From a virus, in the IMG/VR virus record IMGVR_UViG_3300045999_009115, positions 1 through 22,846 of that record: a stretch of DNA of 22,846 nt, one strand, 5' to 3'. A program made the position numbers and the translations under genes. A model generated the notes under the pieces. That model was not told the DNA's origin. It did no database searches and saw only the letters and a list, made by a program, of their open reading frames with translations. This document shows, piece by piece, positions 1-8,448 of the stretch. Position 1 is the first letter of the stretch. Each line of letters opens with the position of its first letter.

Positions 1-3000
1 AGGACCTATCATCATCATCGTAGTCTGCTAGATCTGGTAAAGTTCCTGTTGGTGGCGATCCACTACCGCCACTACTACCCATACCTGACACCATTGCTTG
101 ATATAAAGCTTGAGTTACATCTATATCTAATGCTTTAAATAATTCAAGTTTATCATATGTAGTAGCATATTTAGCCCTAAACTCATCTTTAAGGTTTTCT
201 AAACCTTCAGGATAGTTTGAACCTATAAACTTTTCTTCAAATAGTTTATTAACTGCATCATCTACAGCGTCTCGCACTTTAACCAGCTTAGGATCTAACA
301 TATCAGGTTTGATTGCATTTGTGACAATGGGCTCACCGTCGTAAACATCTGATTGAATTTGACTAAATTCTGGGCTTATAACACCAGCGGGAATTTGATA
401 CAAACGAGATTGTGCTTTAAACATCTCATCACGTTTACGTAAAGCTTCAGCTTCAGCTTCAGCTTGTAGACGTAATGCCTCAGCTTGTGCATCCTCGCGT
501 GCTTTTCTTTCAGCTTCTTCAGCTTCAGTCTTTAATCGTAGAGCTTCAGCTTCAGCTTCAGCTTGAGCTCTTATTGCATCCTCTTGAGCTTTTAATTCAG
601 CCAATCTTGCATTTTCTTCGTCCTTAAGTTTTCTTTCCTCAGCTTCTCTCTGATCGCGAATTCTCTTTTTTTCAGCAGCGATAGCGTCTTGAAGTTTAAT
701 CTGTTTTAAAGCTTGCTCTTGGGCGCGTTTTATAAGTTCTTCTTCTTCCTGTTGAGCCTTTTGGATACGAGCTTCTTCTGCTTCTTGAGCTTGTCTAATA
801 CGCGCTTGCTTTTCCTCTTCAGCTTTTTTAATACGCTCTTCTTCTTCTACTCGACGTCTCTCAATTTCTTCCTCAGCTTTTAAAAATGCATCTATACGTC
901 TTTTACGAGACTCTTCAAGCTCTCTCATTTCTTTGAATCTTTGATTTTCAACTAGAGTTTGAGGACTTCGTGATGATTGTGCCATTTGAAGACTTTGATT
1001 AATTTTGGATTCTAAAATTTCTGCATTATCTGTGTAATACTTATCTAAAAGTTCAAAATTAACTTTACTAAGATCTATACTTTCAACTTTTTCTAAAACA
1101 CTGTTAACTGCTGATCTTAAATTGTTTTCAATTGGAATACCTTCCAAAAGATCATTTGAAAATTTATACATAATAGTTTGTAGTTTGAATTTTAAATCTT
1201 CAAGCTGACGCTCTACATCTGGAAATACCATGTTTGCTGGTGCAAAAATATCAAATAATTCGGAAGTAATACCAAGTTGTGCAAATTCATTTTTAAATAT
1301 ACTAAGATTTGCACTAATTAATCTAAACTGTTTGCTAAAATCTACTACGCTACTTAGTTCACCCATAGTTGTAAATTGAAGAGCTTGATTATACGCTGCA
1401 CGTTTTTTCTCAAGTGCCTCAGCTGCAGCAGCAACTTCTGCCTCTGCAGCAGCTTTCTCAGCAGCAGCTTGTGCAGCTGCTTCTGCTTTCTCCTGTGCAG
1501 CAGTTCTAGGCCTTCTACGTGAAGTTCCTTCGTTTATAACTATCACAGGACCTTGACCTGCCCCTGAAGCTACATTTGGAACATCTTTAATATCAGTTGA
1601 GGCTATATTTCCTATTTTTATATTAAGACCACTGCCTGAATTAATTCCTTTTAAAGCAGACGCTGAATCTGCAACTGCTCTTAAAGCTAATGCAAGAGCT
1701 TCAAGCTGTCTAGTTTTAGAATCAAGTTCTAAATTTGCCACAGCGGCGACTAACGCTGTTACAACTTCTGGAGTTTTTTCAAAGCTTTTTGGAAAGTCTT
1801 TAAATGCAGCTTTAAGATCTGTAATAAATTTATTAAACTCTTTAAATTTTGGTGCTTGTTCTTTAAAACTAAATCGTCTTTTAAATTCACTTATACCACT
1901 ATTAAACGTAGTCATGTTTCCATTTAATGATATAAAATTACGAGATACAGGCCCTAGGAAAGTTCCAAGACGTTCCATAGCAACAGCTGCTGCTTCTGTA
2001 GCAGTAGCATTACGTTCCATCCTGTCAGCAGTACTGCTAGTTGCTGTATTTGCAGCTGCTGTTGGGTCACCTATATCCTTTAAAGCTTTTGCTAACGTGC
2101 CAAAAGCTGATACAGATCTTCTAACGTCTGCATCTTTTACTTGAATTGAAGTTAAAGAGTTTACAATCTTTTCTACACCACCTGCTAAATTATCTACATT
2201 TGGAAATGCTTTAGTAATTTCAGCCAGCTGATTCATAGCATCAGCTAGTGGGTTTGCATTATCAGCTGAAGCTTTAATAAACGATTTTACAATTCTACTA
2301 GTGCCTGACATAGTTTTTAAGAAGTTTGCTAATAGTGCGTCATAACTTTCAATAGTTTCTTTAACTTTATTTAAATCACCAATCACAGCTTTCATATCAG
2401 CTGCAAAGTTTTTTAGAGCAGGAGCAGCATCTTTCAGATCAAGCTCTACGAGATCTCCACGTTTATTTAGAAGTTTTGCAAGATCAGCTTTTGCAGCTAC
2501 TAATGAACTTGTAAGTTCTGTAAGTGTATCTTTATTAGCTTTAATAGCTGAGTTTAATATAAAAAAGTTGCTAGAGGTTGCTGCAACTTTTTCATTAAAT
2601 TCAAGTCTTTTAGCTATATTTGAATCTATAGCTTTTTCATTTGCTTCTAACGCAGCAGTACTTGCTTGGATGTCAGCTTCTTTAGGTATTTGAATCTTAG
2701 GATACTTTTGGAGCATCTTTAACATCTCTGCAGCTCTTGCGCGTTCCTCTGCTATAAAATCAGTTCCTGTAACTTCTTTACTTAAAAGAGATTGAGCTTC
2801 TAATAATTTAGCCCTTGCCATAGCTGCAGCATGGTCAAGGTTTTGTTTAAATCTAACACTAAACTGCTCATCAAACTGTTGCCTAGCCGCTTCATCAGTT
2901 TTAATAAGGCGGTCAGTGTAATCTGCGTACAAACTAATAAGATTTAAAAGTTCGTTTGCATCTTTTATGGCTACTTTTAACCCTTTAGGACCATAATCTT

Positions 3001-6000
3001 CAAGATTTGCTGAAAGTACTGATGTAACTGCTGTATTAAGCCTAGCTCCAAATCTAAACCCTGCGGGACCTGGACCTGAAGATTTAACAAGCTCAGTTTC
3101 AAAGTTCTTAACAGCTTCAACTGCTTCACCTGAAATAGTTTGAATTAACTTTTCATATTCAGCCCTAAGGTCAGCAATTTCAACTTGAGCGTTCTCAGAC
3201 GCAGCAGCAAGTGTATCGATTGCAGCAGCAGCTTGATTATCTTTAGAACTTTCAACACTGGCGCTTTCGCTCAGTTCTTCAATAGCTTTTTTCTTACGAG
3301 AAACCTTTCCAGAACGTTCTGCAGCTTTTGCAAGAACTTCCCTAGCCAGCTCATCATTAAGGTCTTTTTCAGCTTTTGTAAGTTCATCAAGTCCTACTTT
3401 TGCAGCTCTTACATTAGTGTCAAAAACGGCAATTGCTGTAGCTAGGTTTCCAATTGGAGTCATTGCGCTTATTGCAGCAGTTCCTGCAGACTCGACGTAC
3501 CTGATTAAGCTTTGAACAGCTGTAGTTGATTTTCCAATTGCTTGTACTATAGCTTCACTTAAAGATTCAAATTTACCGCCAAGTTCTTTAACAGCTTCTG
3601 AAATCTTGTCAATTTCAATTTTAAGCTGTTCAAGGTTCTCAAGACTTACCTCAGATACTCCAACATCTACAACATCCACTGTACCTACTACTGTACCTGT
3701 TGTTGCTCTGCGTGCAGCGCGAGGTGCTCTAGCACCTGTATTACGTCTCCTAGCACTTGTGTTTTCATTAAGAGCTGTAGTTTGTGAATTTAGTCTATTT
3801 GTTTCATCTGCGAGTGCATCTGCATGTTGGTTTGAAGATGTTGTTGAATCATCTGTTAATGTTTTATTTTCTACAATTGCAGCTTTTACTGCAGGTGCAG
3901 CTTTTTGAATTTTTCTAGAAGCTTCTTTAATAGCTTCTATATCTGCTTGAAGTTTATTAAAGATATCTTCCATCGAAGTTGGAGCTAAGTTTTCCTTTTC
4001 AGCTGCTGTAAGATTTCTACGTTTTGGAGGTTCTTGACTTATAAGAGGATCTTTTTTTCGTGGACTTTTTCTAAATTCAAGTTTTTCAAGCAGTTGTAAA
4101 GAGCTGTTTAATTTATCTCTAATTTCCTCAGCATCACTAATTGCTCTAGCTGTCTCGTCATCAATTTGCGCACCTATTGCATTTAATACATCTCTATTTG
4201 CTGTAATTTCAGATAGTTTATTTTTAAATAACATAACAGCTTGGTAGAATGATTCAGAAAATGCATCAAACGTTTCGCGTGAAAGTACATTACCACCATA
4301 GCGTCTACCCTCTGGGGTATCTACAGTTGCACTTAAAAACCTTTCATTGACAACGTCCATCATGCTTTTCATTTGATTGGAAATTGTAACAATTTCAGAT
4401 TTAGCTTTGGTTGCATTAGATTTAGCTGTAACTAAGTCAGCAAGCATTTGTTTAATAGCTAGTCCAATTCCTACACTTTTTGGAATTTTACCTAGTGTTA
4501 AAGATTTATTCAACGCCTTAACAAGCGCTAACCTTTCTTCAAGAGTTCCTTTAAAATCTGCTGACTCTAAATCCCCACCCAACGCAGTTGAAGCTTCTAT
4601 TAACTCTTTTCTACTTGTGCCTTTTAATGCAGTTTTACGCATTAGCTGATGAAGGCGAGATGTAGCTTCTTCGTAATTAGATGCTGTATTAAATATATCT
4701 TCAGCTTCTGCCACTATGTCAATTTTAGGAGGTTTAGGTTTAGATTGCCTACGCTTCCTACGCTGCTTGATTTGATTAGCTTCATTTTCAGCAGCAGCAA
4801 GCTGTTCATTTGCGTTAACAGCTTTCCGCATAGCTTCAACTTGATTTGCAATGGCTGCTGTCAATTGTTCAGAACTTGCAATTGCATCTAAAGCACTACC
4901 TGCATAACTTAAGAAAGAACGTTTAGACTTATCTATAATCTTAGAGTCTACTAAAGATTTAAAAGTTTCAATTTGACCACGAGTCTCAGGAGCTAAATTC
5001 TTTCTATCCATTAGTGACGGAATTAACTCTTTAAGTTGAGCTAGGCGAACTGCTAGTTGATCATAGAATGTAAAAGCTTTAAATGGATCTTCTTGAAACG
5101 CTTGGTTTTTTTCAAACTTAAGTGAATTAATCTGTTTTAAAGCTTGAGTTAATTGATTAACAAAGTTATCAGTGTCATTTTCTAAATTAGCTTCCCAGTT
5201 ATCGCCAAATATAGATGAAAGCGGAGTTTGTTCTGAAAATGTTGAAAATGCATCTTTTGTTAAAAATGTACTAGTAGCGATTGATCTAAGTTGTTGTACT
5301 AGTATTTTATTAAAATCTTTTACATCTTGTTCGCCTAATTTATTTAATGGGTTTATTAAAGCTTCTCGTAAGCTTTCGCTAATTTGAATTTCGCCTGTTC
5401 TAATACCATTTGCAATACCTGTAATTATATCATGGCCTAGATCGTAGCCATCTTGAGATGGAGACTTTGCGCGAACTGCGTCTCTGCCTGCTTGTATAAC
5501 TTCCCGCATTGCTTGCATAATGGCTTCTAGAACTTCACCTTTAGTTGCATTAATGCCTTTAGCAACGTTTTTCATAATGTCAGAGCCAATTTCAGTTCCT
5601 AAGTTTTTATCAACTTCAACTTCAATCTTGGGCTCTACAGGGTCAGCTTCTATAGTTGCAACTGATCGTTTTAACTCCTCAGCTGCTTTTTGAAGAGCTT
5701 CTGTCTCTTCAGACAAAATGCGCTGAACTCCTGAACCTATTTTTCCTTTAACTTCACCACCTGTAAATATAGTTAAAGCTCTTTGAAACTCTTTTTTATA
5801 ACGTTCTGTATTTCTAATTACAGTTTTTTGAGATCTGTCAATAATACTTTCTTGTTCTTCAGCCGCTTCTTTAACAATACCAATTGTAGCATCAGCTGTT
5901 TCAGCTGCAGCAGCAACTTGTTCTTTGCGCTGCTGAGTTGCATTTGCTGTTAAAGCTTTTCGAGTACGCTTTGCTACTGTTCTAACACCTGTAGAACCTG

Positions 6001-6379
6001 TTTCTGCAGCGCCAACTTGCCCAGATGCAGTATCTTTAGCATTTTGTACAAGTGTTTTACCTGTACTTTTAGAAGCATCTTCAAGGTCCTCATTTTCATT
6101 TTTAACAATATTTGCAGTTTGTGCAGATCCTTTTTTTACAATTTCTACACGTCTTCTCATTGCACTGCCTAAAGTTGCTGTTGCAACTTCAAATATATCA
6201 GCAGCGTCTCTAATCTGAGATGCTAAATCTCCAGTCCCTGCATCTTTTTTTGTAAGTCTTTGTAACTCTTTTTCAGCTTTATTTACTTGTTTAGTTAAAT
6301 CTTCTATCTCTTTATCAATATCTGAGGTGTCAAGTGAAACTTTTACATTTAACTGGCCTACGTTCATCCCATCGCTCAT
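1..6379 (-). CDS. Tail tape-measure protein, C-terminus beyond the window
   Basis: The minus-strand frame is open from an ATG at 6379 to the left edge, at least 2126 codons, so the protein is partial at its C-terminus. AGGAG lies 6 nt before the ATG. The protein sets phage tail length and is packed inside the tail tube. Almost all of it is predicted alpha-helical and rich in Ala, Glu, Lys and Leu. A coiled coil starts near residue 14. A motif around residues 303-320 (KSPSQDGYDLGHDI) matches the SPS-x-G-x-x-x-G signature common in tape-measure proteins. An Ala-rich stretch lies near residues 1624-1662, a charged Glu/Arg/Lys/Ala helix near 1807-1987, and a Gly/Ser-rich turn followed by YDDDDRS at the edge. 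No transmembrane segment was noticed in what I translated. It directly follows the frameshifted tail chaperones, which is the canonical order. Confidence 0.93.
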   Translation of the reverse strand, partial: MSDGMNVGQLNVKVSLDTSDIDKEIEDLTKQVNKAEKELQRLTKKDAGTGDLASQIRDAADIFEVATATLGSAMRRRVEIVKKGSAQTANIVKNENEDLEDASKSTGKTLVQNAKDTASGQVGAAETGSTGVRTVAKRTRKALTANATQQRKEQVAAAAETADATIGIVKEAAEEQESIIDRSQKTVIRNTERYKKEFQRALTIFTGGEVKGKIGSGVQRILSEETEALQKAAEELKRSVATIEADPVEPKIEVEVDKNLGTEIGSDIMKNVAKGINATKGEVLEAIMQAMREVIQAGRDAVRAKSPSQDGYDLGHDIITGIANGIRTGEIQISESLREALINPLNKLGEQDVKDFNKILVQQLRSIATSTFLTKDAFSTFSEQTPLSSIFGDNWEANLENDTDNFVNQLTQALKQINSLKFEKNQAFQEDPFKAFTFYDQLAVRLAQLKELIPSLMDRKNLAPETRGQIETFKSLVDSKIIDKSKRSFLSYAGSALDAIASSEQLTAAIANQVEAMRKAVNANEQLAAAENEANQIKQRRKRRQSKPKPPKIDIVAEAEDIFNTASNYEEATSRLHQLMRKTALKGTSRKELIEASTALGGDLESADFKGTLEERLALVKALNKSLTLGKIPKSVGIGLAIKQMLADLVTAKSNATKAKSEIVTISNQMKSMMDVVNERFLSATVDTPEGRRYGGNVLSRETFDAFSESFYQAVMLFKNKLSEITANRDVLNAIGAQIDDETARAISDAEEIRDKLNSSLQLLEKLEFRKSPRKKDPLISQEPPKRRNLTAAEKENLAPTSMEDIFNKLQADIEAIKEASRKIQKAAPAVKAAIVENKTLTDDSTTSSNQHADALADETNRLNSQTTALNENTSARRRNTGARAPRAARRATTGTVVGTVDVVDVGVSEVSLENLEQLKIEIDKISEAVKELGGKFESLSEAIVQAIGKSTTAVQSLIRYVESAGTAAISAMTPIGNLATAIAVFDTNVRAAKVGLDELTKAEKDLNDELAREVLAKAAERSGKVSRKKKAIEELSESASVESSKDNQAAAAIDTLAAASENAQVEIADLRAEYEKLIQTISGEAVEAVKNFETELVKSSGPGPAGFRFGARLNTAVTSVLSANLEDYGPKGLKVAIKDANELLNLISLYADYTDRLIKTDEAARQQFDEQFSVRFKQNLDHAAAMARAKLLEAQSLLSKEVTGTDFIAEERARAAEMLKMLQKYPKIQIPKEADIQASTAALEANEKAIDSNIAKRLEFNEKVAATSSNFFILNSAIKANKDTLTELTSSLVAAKADLAKLLNKRGDLVELDLKDAAPALKNFAADMKAVIGDLNKVKETIESYDALLANFLKTMSGTSRIVKSFIKASADNANPLADAMNQLAEITKAFPNVDNLAGGVEKIVNSLTSIQVKDADVRRSVSAFGTLAKALKDIGDPTAAANTATSSTADRMERNATATEAAAVAMERLGTFLGPVSRNFISLNGNMTTFNSGISEFKRRFSFKEQAPKFKEFNKFITDLKAAFKDFPKSFEKTPEVVTALVAAVANLELDSKTRQLEALALALRAVADSASALKGINSGSGLNIKIGNIASTDIKDVPNVASGAGQGPVIVINEGTSRRRPRTAAQEKAEAAAQAAAEKAAAEAEVAAAAEALEKKRAAYNQALQFTTMGELSSVVDFSKQFRLISANLSIFKNEFAQLGITSELFDIFAPANMVFPDVERQLEDLKFKLQTIMYKFSNDLLEGIPIENNLRSAVNSVLEKVESIDLSKVNFELLDKYYTDNAEILESKINQSLQMAQSSRSPQTLVENQRFKEMRELEESRKRRIDAFLKAEEEIERRRVEEEERIKKAEEEKQARIRQAQEAEEARIQKAQQEEEELIKRAQEQALKQIKLQDAIAAEKKRIRDQREAEERKLKDEENARLAELKAQEDAIRAQAEAEAEALRLKTEAEEAERKAREDAQAEALRLQAEAEAEALRKRDEMFKAQSRLYQIPAGVISPEFSQIQSDVYDGEPIVTNAIKPDMLDPKLVKVRDAVDDAVNKLFEEKFIGSNYPEGLENLKDEFRAKYATTYDKLELFKALDIDVTQALYQAMVSGMGSSGGSGSPPTGTLPDLADYDDDDRS

Positions 6380-6408
6380 TTCAATCTCCTGTAGCTATAT
6401 ACATTACA

Positions 6409-6687
6409 TTATTTTCGATTTCCACTTATGCTTAAAGCTATATCCCTCGCAATGTTATCAACACCTTCAATAGGTTTATTTTGCGATCTGTAGTTGTAAA
6501 TTGAGAAAAATGCGCTGTCCTTGCTAAGTCCTGAAAAAAGCGCAAGAAATCGTCTCCAAGAAAATGTACTTGTTGTCAAATCTATATTGTACTCCCTTTG
6601 AAAATCAGATTCAACAAAGTTCCACAATTCTAAAATATCAGATATGGTTACTCCGCCTTCTCTGGGTTTACCTTCATCGTCTTCAAT
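6409..6687 (-). CDS. Frameshift extension of the tail assembly chaperone (T segment, Phage_Gp15-like)
   Basis: This segment is read in the -1 frame after slippage at 6687-6693. It adds 92 residues to the first 104 of the upstream chaperone, giving a 196-residue fusion encoded by 6409-6998. The -1 frame is open from the slip site through the upstream stop codon and begins IEDDEGKPREGG. The core, YNIDLTTSTFSWRRFLALF then SGL, resembles the Phage_Gp15 family (IDL, then W-x-x-F, then L-x-GL). A TTG at 6627 could start a 72-residue free form, but I see no convincing ribosome binding site for it, and the open frame upstream argues for the fusion. By analogy with lambda gpG/gpGT, the long form recruits tail-tube subunits to the tape-measure complex. 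Confidence 0.85.
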   Translation of the reverse strand: MEDDEGKPREGGVTISDILELWNFVESDFQREYNIDLTTSTFSWRRFLALFSGLSKDSAFFSIYNYRSQNKPIEGVDNIARDIALSISGNRK

Positions 6688-6998
6688 TTTGGGTCAATTT
6701 CACGATACTCCTCCAAAACCCAATTTGTTAACTTAGATATAAGATCCATGTCAAATTCTGGATTTACTTTCCATTCGTTTATAGCATCTTTATTTCCAAA
6801 TAGCAATTCAAAGAAGTAAAGATCATCATCTTCCCCTTTCTGTGAATTTCCAAGAGATGCAGAATCTCCTTGGATGTAAAGCATAGCTTGGTAAGGTAAT
6901 GTTGGTGGAAGCCTATAAGTCTTGCCAAATAGCGTAAATGCTGGGGCTACTGCACGACGTTCTTTAATATACTTATCAAAGTCAGTGATCTTTGCCAT
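6648..6998 (-). CDS. Tail assembly chaperone, short form (gpG-like)
   Basis: This 116-residue protein starts at ATG 6998 behind a strong AAGGAGG 7 nt upstream. It lies between the major tail-tube gene and the tape-measure gene, where long-tailed phages encode the chaperone that coats the tape-measure protein during tail assembly. The sequence is a small acidic helical protein (GEDDDLYFFELLFGN, then a helix around LTNWVLEEYREIDP) with no enzymatic motif. A slippery heptamer sits at codons 102-104 and the next frame is open beyond it, so a minority of ribosomes should make a longer form (see the 6409-6687 entry). The family assignment rests on position, size and the frameshift architecture rather than on a strong sequence signature. 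Confidence 0.85.
   Translation of the reverse strand: MAKITDFDKYIKERRAVAPAFTLFGKTYRLPPTLPYQAMLYIQGDSASLGNSQKGEDDDLYFFELLFGNKDAINEWKVNPEFDMDLISKLTNWVLEEYREIDPKLKTMKVNPEKAE
6687..6693 (-). promoter_or_regulatory. -1 programmed ribosomal frameshift site, C CCA AAA
   Basis: On the minus strand the bases are CCCAAAA, phased as C CCA AAA in the frame that starts at 6998 (CCA is codon 103, AAA is codon 104). This is a perfect X XXY YYZ slippery heptamer. Both tRNAs can re-pair after a one-base backward slip as CCC AAA, and reading then continues ATT GAA GAC in the open -1 frame to the stop at 6409. Conserved -1 (sometimes -2) frameshifting in this gene pair is well established for long-tailed phages. 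I did not identify a definite downstream pseudoknot. Confidence 0.88.
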
Positions 6999-7017
6999 TG
7001 TAAATCCTCCTTATATT

Positions 7018-7098
7018 AAAAAAAAGAAAGCCTCACTAAGGGATAAGGCACACTACGTCATATTAAATGTAGTGTGCCTTTAATCCGCCTAGTGAGGC
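7018..7098 (-). terminator. Nested two-stem rho-independent terminator after the major tail-tube gene
   Basis: An outer 9-bp stem (7030-7038 with 7090-7098, GCCTCACTA/TAGTGAGGC) encloses an inner perfect 12-bp stem (7045-7056 with 7069-7080) with a 12-nt loop. A further GGAT/ATCC pairing lies between the two. On the minus strand the structure is followed directly by TTTCTTTTTTTT, the U-tract of an intrinsic terminator. It separates the tail-tube gene from the chaperone and tape-measure genes, so it should lower expression of the latter by partial termination. No U-tract follows on the plus strand. Confidence 0.85.
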
Positions 7099-7131
7099 GT
7101 ATCCCTTTATAAAGACTTATCCTAACTTAAA

Positions 7132-7596
7132 TTAGAAAATGTTGTACATACCGCTACCAGTTGGTGCCCCATCTACAGCAACTTCACCACCCCATGGCAT
7201 TACTGCAGTAGTTGCACCACCAAGGTCTGCAATTGATGGTGTACCTGTTACAATAATGTAACCAATTACACCTGAGCTTGTGTAAGCTTCAACCTTGAAA
7301 TCACGAGTAGCTGCATAGCCCACTTTTGTTGCAGCCTGCTCCCATGCAAGTTGACCTGCATCACGCGCACCTGTTACAGCATCGCTGAGATAAAAGCCTG
7401 TAAGGCTTAGTGTGGCTGTGCGCTGAGTGTGAATGCTTGAACCCCATGCACCATAGTCCATGGTTGAAACATCTTCTGAGTTACTGTCAACAGTGAACGT
7501 CCATTCTGAAACACCGCTAATTGGTACCCATGTGGCACGATTGTCTGTTGAAATGTAAAACCGATGATCGCGTGCAAGATATTTGCGAATAGCCAA
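7132..7596 (-). CDS. Major tail-tube protein
   Basis: This 154-residue protein starts at TTG 7596 behind AGAGG. No in-frame ATG fits. It begins MAIRKYLARDHRFYIS and has the beta-rich composition of a tail-tube subunit (WVPISGVSEWTF, TLSLTGFYLSD, ending GSGMYNIF). Size, position just before the tail chaperones, and a strong terminator immediately downstream all fit the most abundant tail protein, which forms stacked hexameric rings around the tape-measure protein. A clear paralogue lies at 9108-9647 and shares KYLAR-x-HRFY, ISG-x-S-x-W, L-x-GFYL and GSG-x-YNIF. This copy is less AT-rich than its paralogue, which I read as codon adaptation for high expression. The tube assignment is from architecture and composition, not from a search. 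Confidence 0.82.
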   Translation of the reverse strand: MAIRKYLARDHRFYISTDNRATWVPISGVSEWTFTVDSNSEDVSTMDYGAWGSSIHTQRTATLSLTGFYLSDAVTGARDAGQLAWEQAATKVGYAATRDFKVEAYTSSGVIGYIIVTGTPSIADLGGATTAVMPWGGEVAVDGAPTGSGMYNIF

Positions 7597-7638
7597 AGTA
7601 GTATCCTCTTTCTATTAATAACACTAAAACTATATAAA

Positions 7639-7655
7639 CGCGCCAAATTAGCGCG
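7639..7655 (-). terminator. Possible weak terminator between the LamG-like gene and the tail-tube gene
   Basis: A 5-bp GC-only stem (CGCGC/GCGCG, loop of 7) lies just after the stop codon at 7666. On the minus strand it is followed by TTTATATAGTTTT, an imperfect U-tract. It could terminate or pause transcripts coming from the head genes, or simply protect an mRNA 5' end upstream of the tail-tube gene. The stem is short, so this call is tentative. Confidence 0.4.
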
Positions 7656-7665
7656 CGGTAATTTT

Positions 7666-8448
7666 TTAAACGTACAACCTGTACTTGTTTTTCAAGTAAC
7701 GAGTAATAAGTAGTCGAGTAGCTTCACTGTGCGATGTACTGTATACAAGCACTTCAGCGATTTGACCGTTGAAGTACCCAGATACTACATCTTGAATATA
7801 CGCCGCGCCTATAGCAAAACGTGCTACTGTCAAATTGCCTACATTAAAAGCGCCTGCCGACACTTCGCTAGTTTCGTTTTCCCATAAACTGTAAGTTGTG
7901 CCGGGGGACAAATCTACACGAAGTACAGGCGTTGTCTTTGCAGTACCACCGTCACGGTTTACTGTAGTACCTGCGTCATCTGTTTTAATAGCCCTGTAAA
8001 CACCAGTATCTCTATTTATAAATCTTAAAGAAGTTCCTGATGTAAAAACACGACCCATACTTAAATAACACATAATAACATTAGTTACATCTGCGCTGTA
8101 AACAGCATAAGCTGTGATAGGCAAATCTTCGCCTAGAAATGCAGCCTGTGGGCCGTTTACAATGTAGTAATCATTCACACCATCAAAGTCCAGTGCAGGT
8201 CTGCCATTAATCGAATTTGTGCGGTAGATAGCTCTATTTGCAAGTGTACCCTGTGTAGGATTACCCGTACCAGCTATGTTAGTAAGCGTTGTAATGGCAT
8301 CGCCGTCAGCTGCCGTTGTAATGTCGTCAGCTTTCCACCAGAACTCTAAATTTGTGCGCGGGATGTCTTGGAGAAACTCGAACTCTTTCAGTGTGCCCCA
8401 TGTGTCGCTAAGCTCTGATGTGCCTGCAAACTCCAGTAAATCACTCAT
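7666..8448 (-). CDS. LamG/concanavalin A-like virion protein, probably carbohydrate-binding
   Basis: This 260-residue protein starts at ATG 8448. The A of the ATG is the last base of the preceding TAA stop (TAATG), so translation is probably coupled, with GAGG 5 nt upstream. The body fits a laminin-G-like jelly roll: LEFWWKADDIT near residues 34-44, the hallmark NGRPALDFDGVNDYY near 98-112, and the closing strand and helix GQIAEVLVYS then RYLKNKY at the end. Such domains bind glycans and are frequent in phage tail fibres and head or tail decorations. Lying between two tail-tube paralogues, it is probably displayed on the virion, perhaps on the tail shaft, for reversible host adhesion. That location is inference. 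No catalytic motif is evident. Confidence 0.75.
   Translation of the reverse strand: MSDLLEFAGTSELSDTWGTLKEFEFLQDIPRTNLEFWWKADDITTAADGDAITTLTNIAGTGNPTQGTLANRAIYRTNSINGRPALDFDGVNDYYIVNGPQAAFLGEDLPITAYAVYSADVTNVIMCYLSMGRVFTSGTSLRFINRDTGVYRAIKTDDAGTTVNRDGGTAKTTPVLRVDLSPGTTYSLWENETSEVSAGAFNVGNLTVARFAIGAAYIQDVVSGYFNGQIAEVLVYSTSHSEATRLLITRYLKNKYRLYV

Noticed and set aside
420-960. Repeated CTTCAG-type DNA as a CRISPR or satellite array
   Set aside because: No constant repeat-spacer unit exists; the repetition is explained by Ala/Glu codons in the coiled coil.
1914-5387. Several plus-strand open frames of 70-100 codons opposite the tape-measure gene
   Set aside because: They are low-complexity antisense reflections of the coiled-coil gene, lack ribosome binding sites, and overlap a single uninterrupted 6.4-kb frame.
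7407-7646. A 79-codon minus-strand frame overlapping the tail-tube gene start
   Set aside because: It is out of frame with a protein that has a clear paralogue, and its composition is not protein-like.
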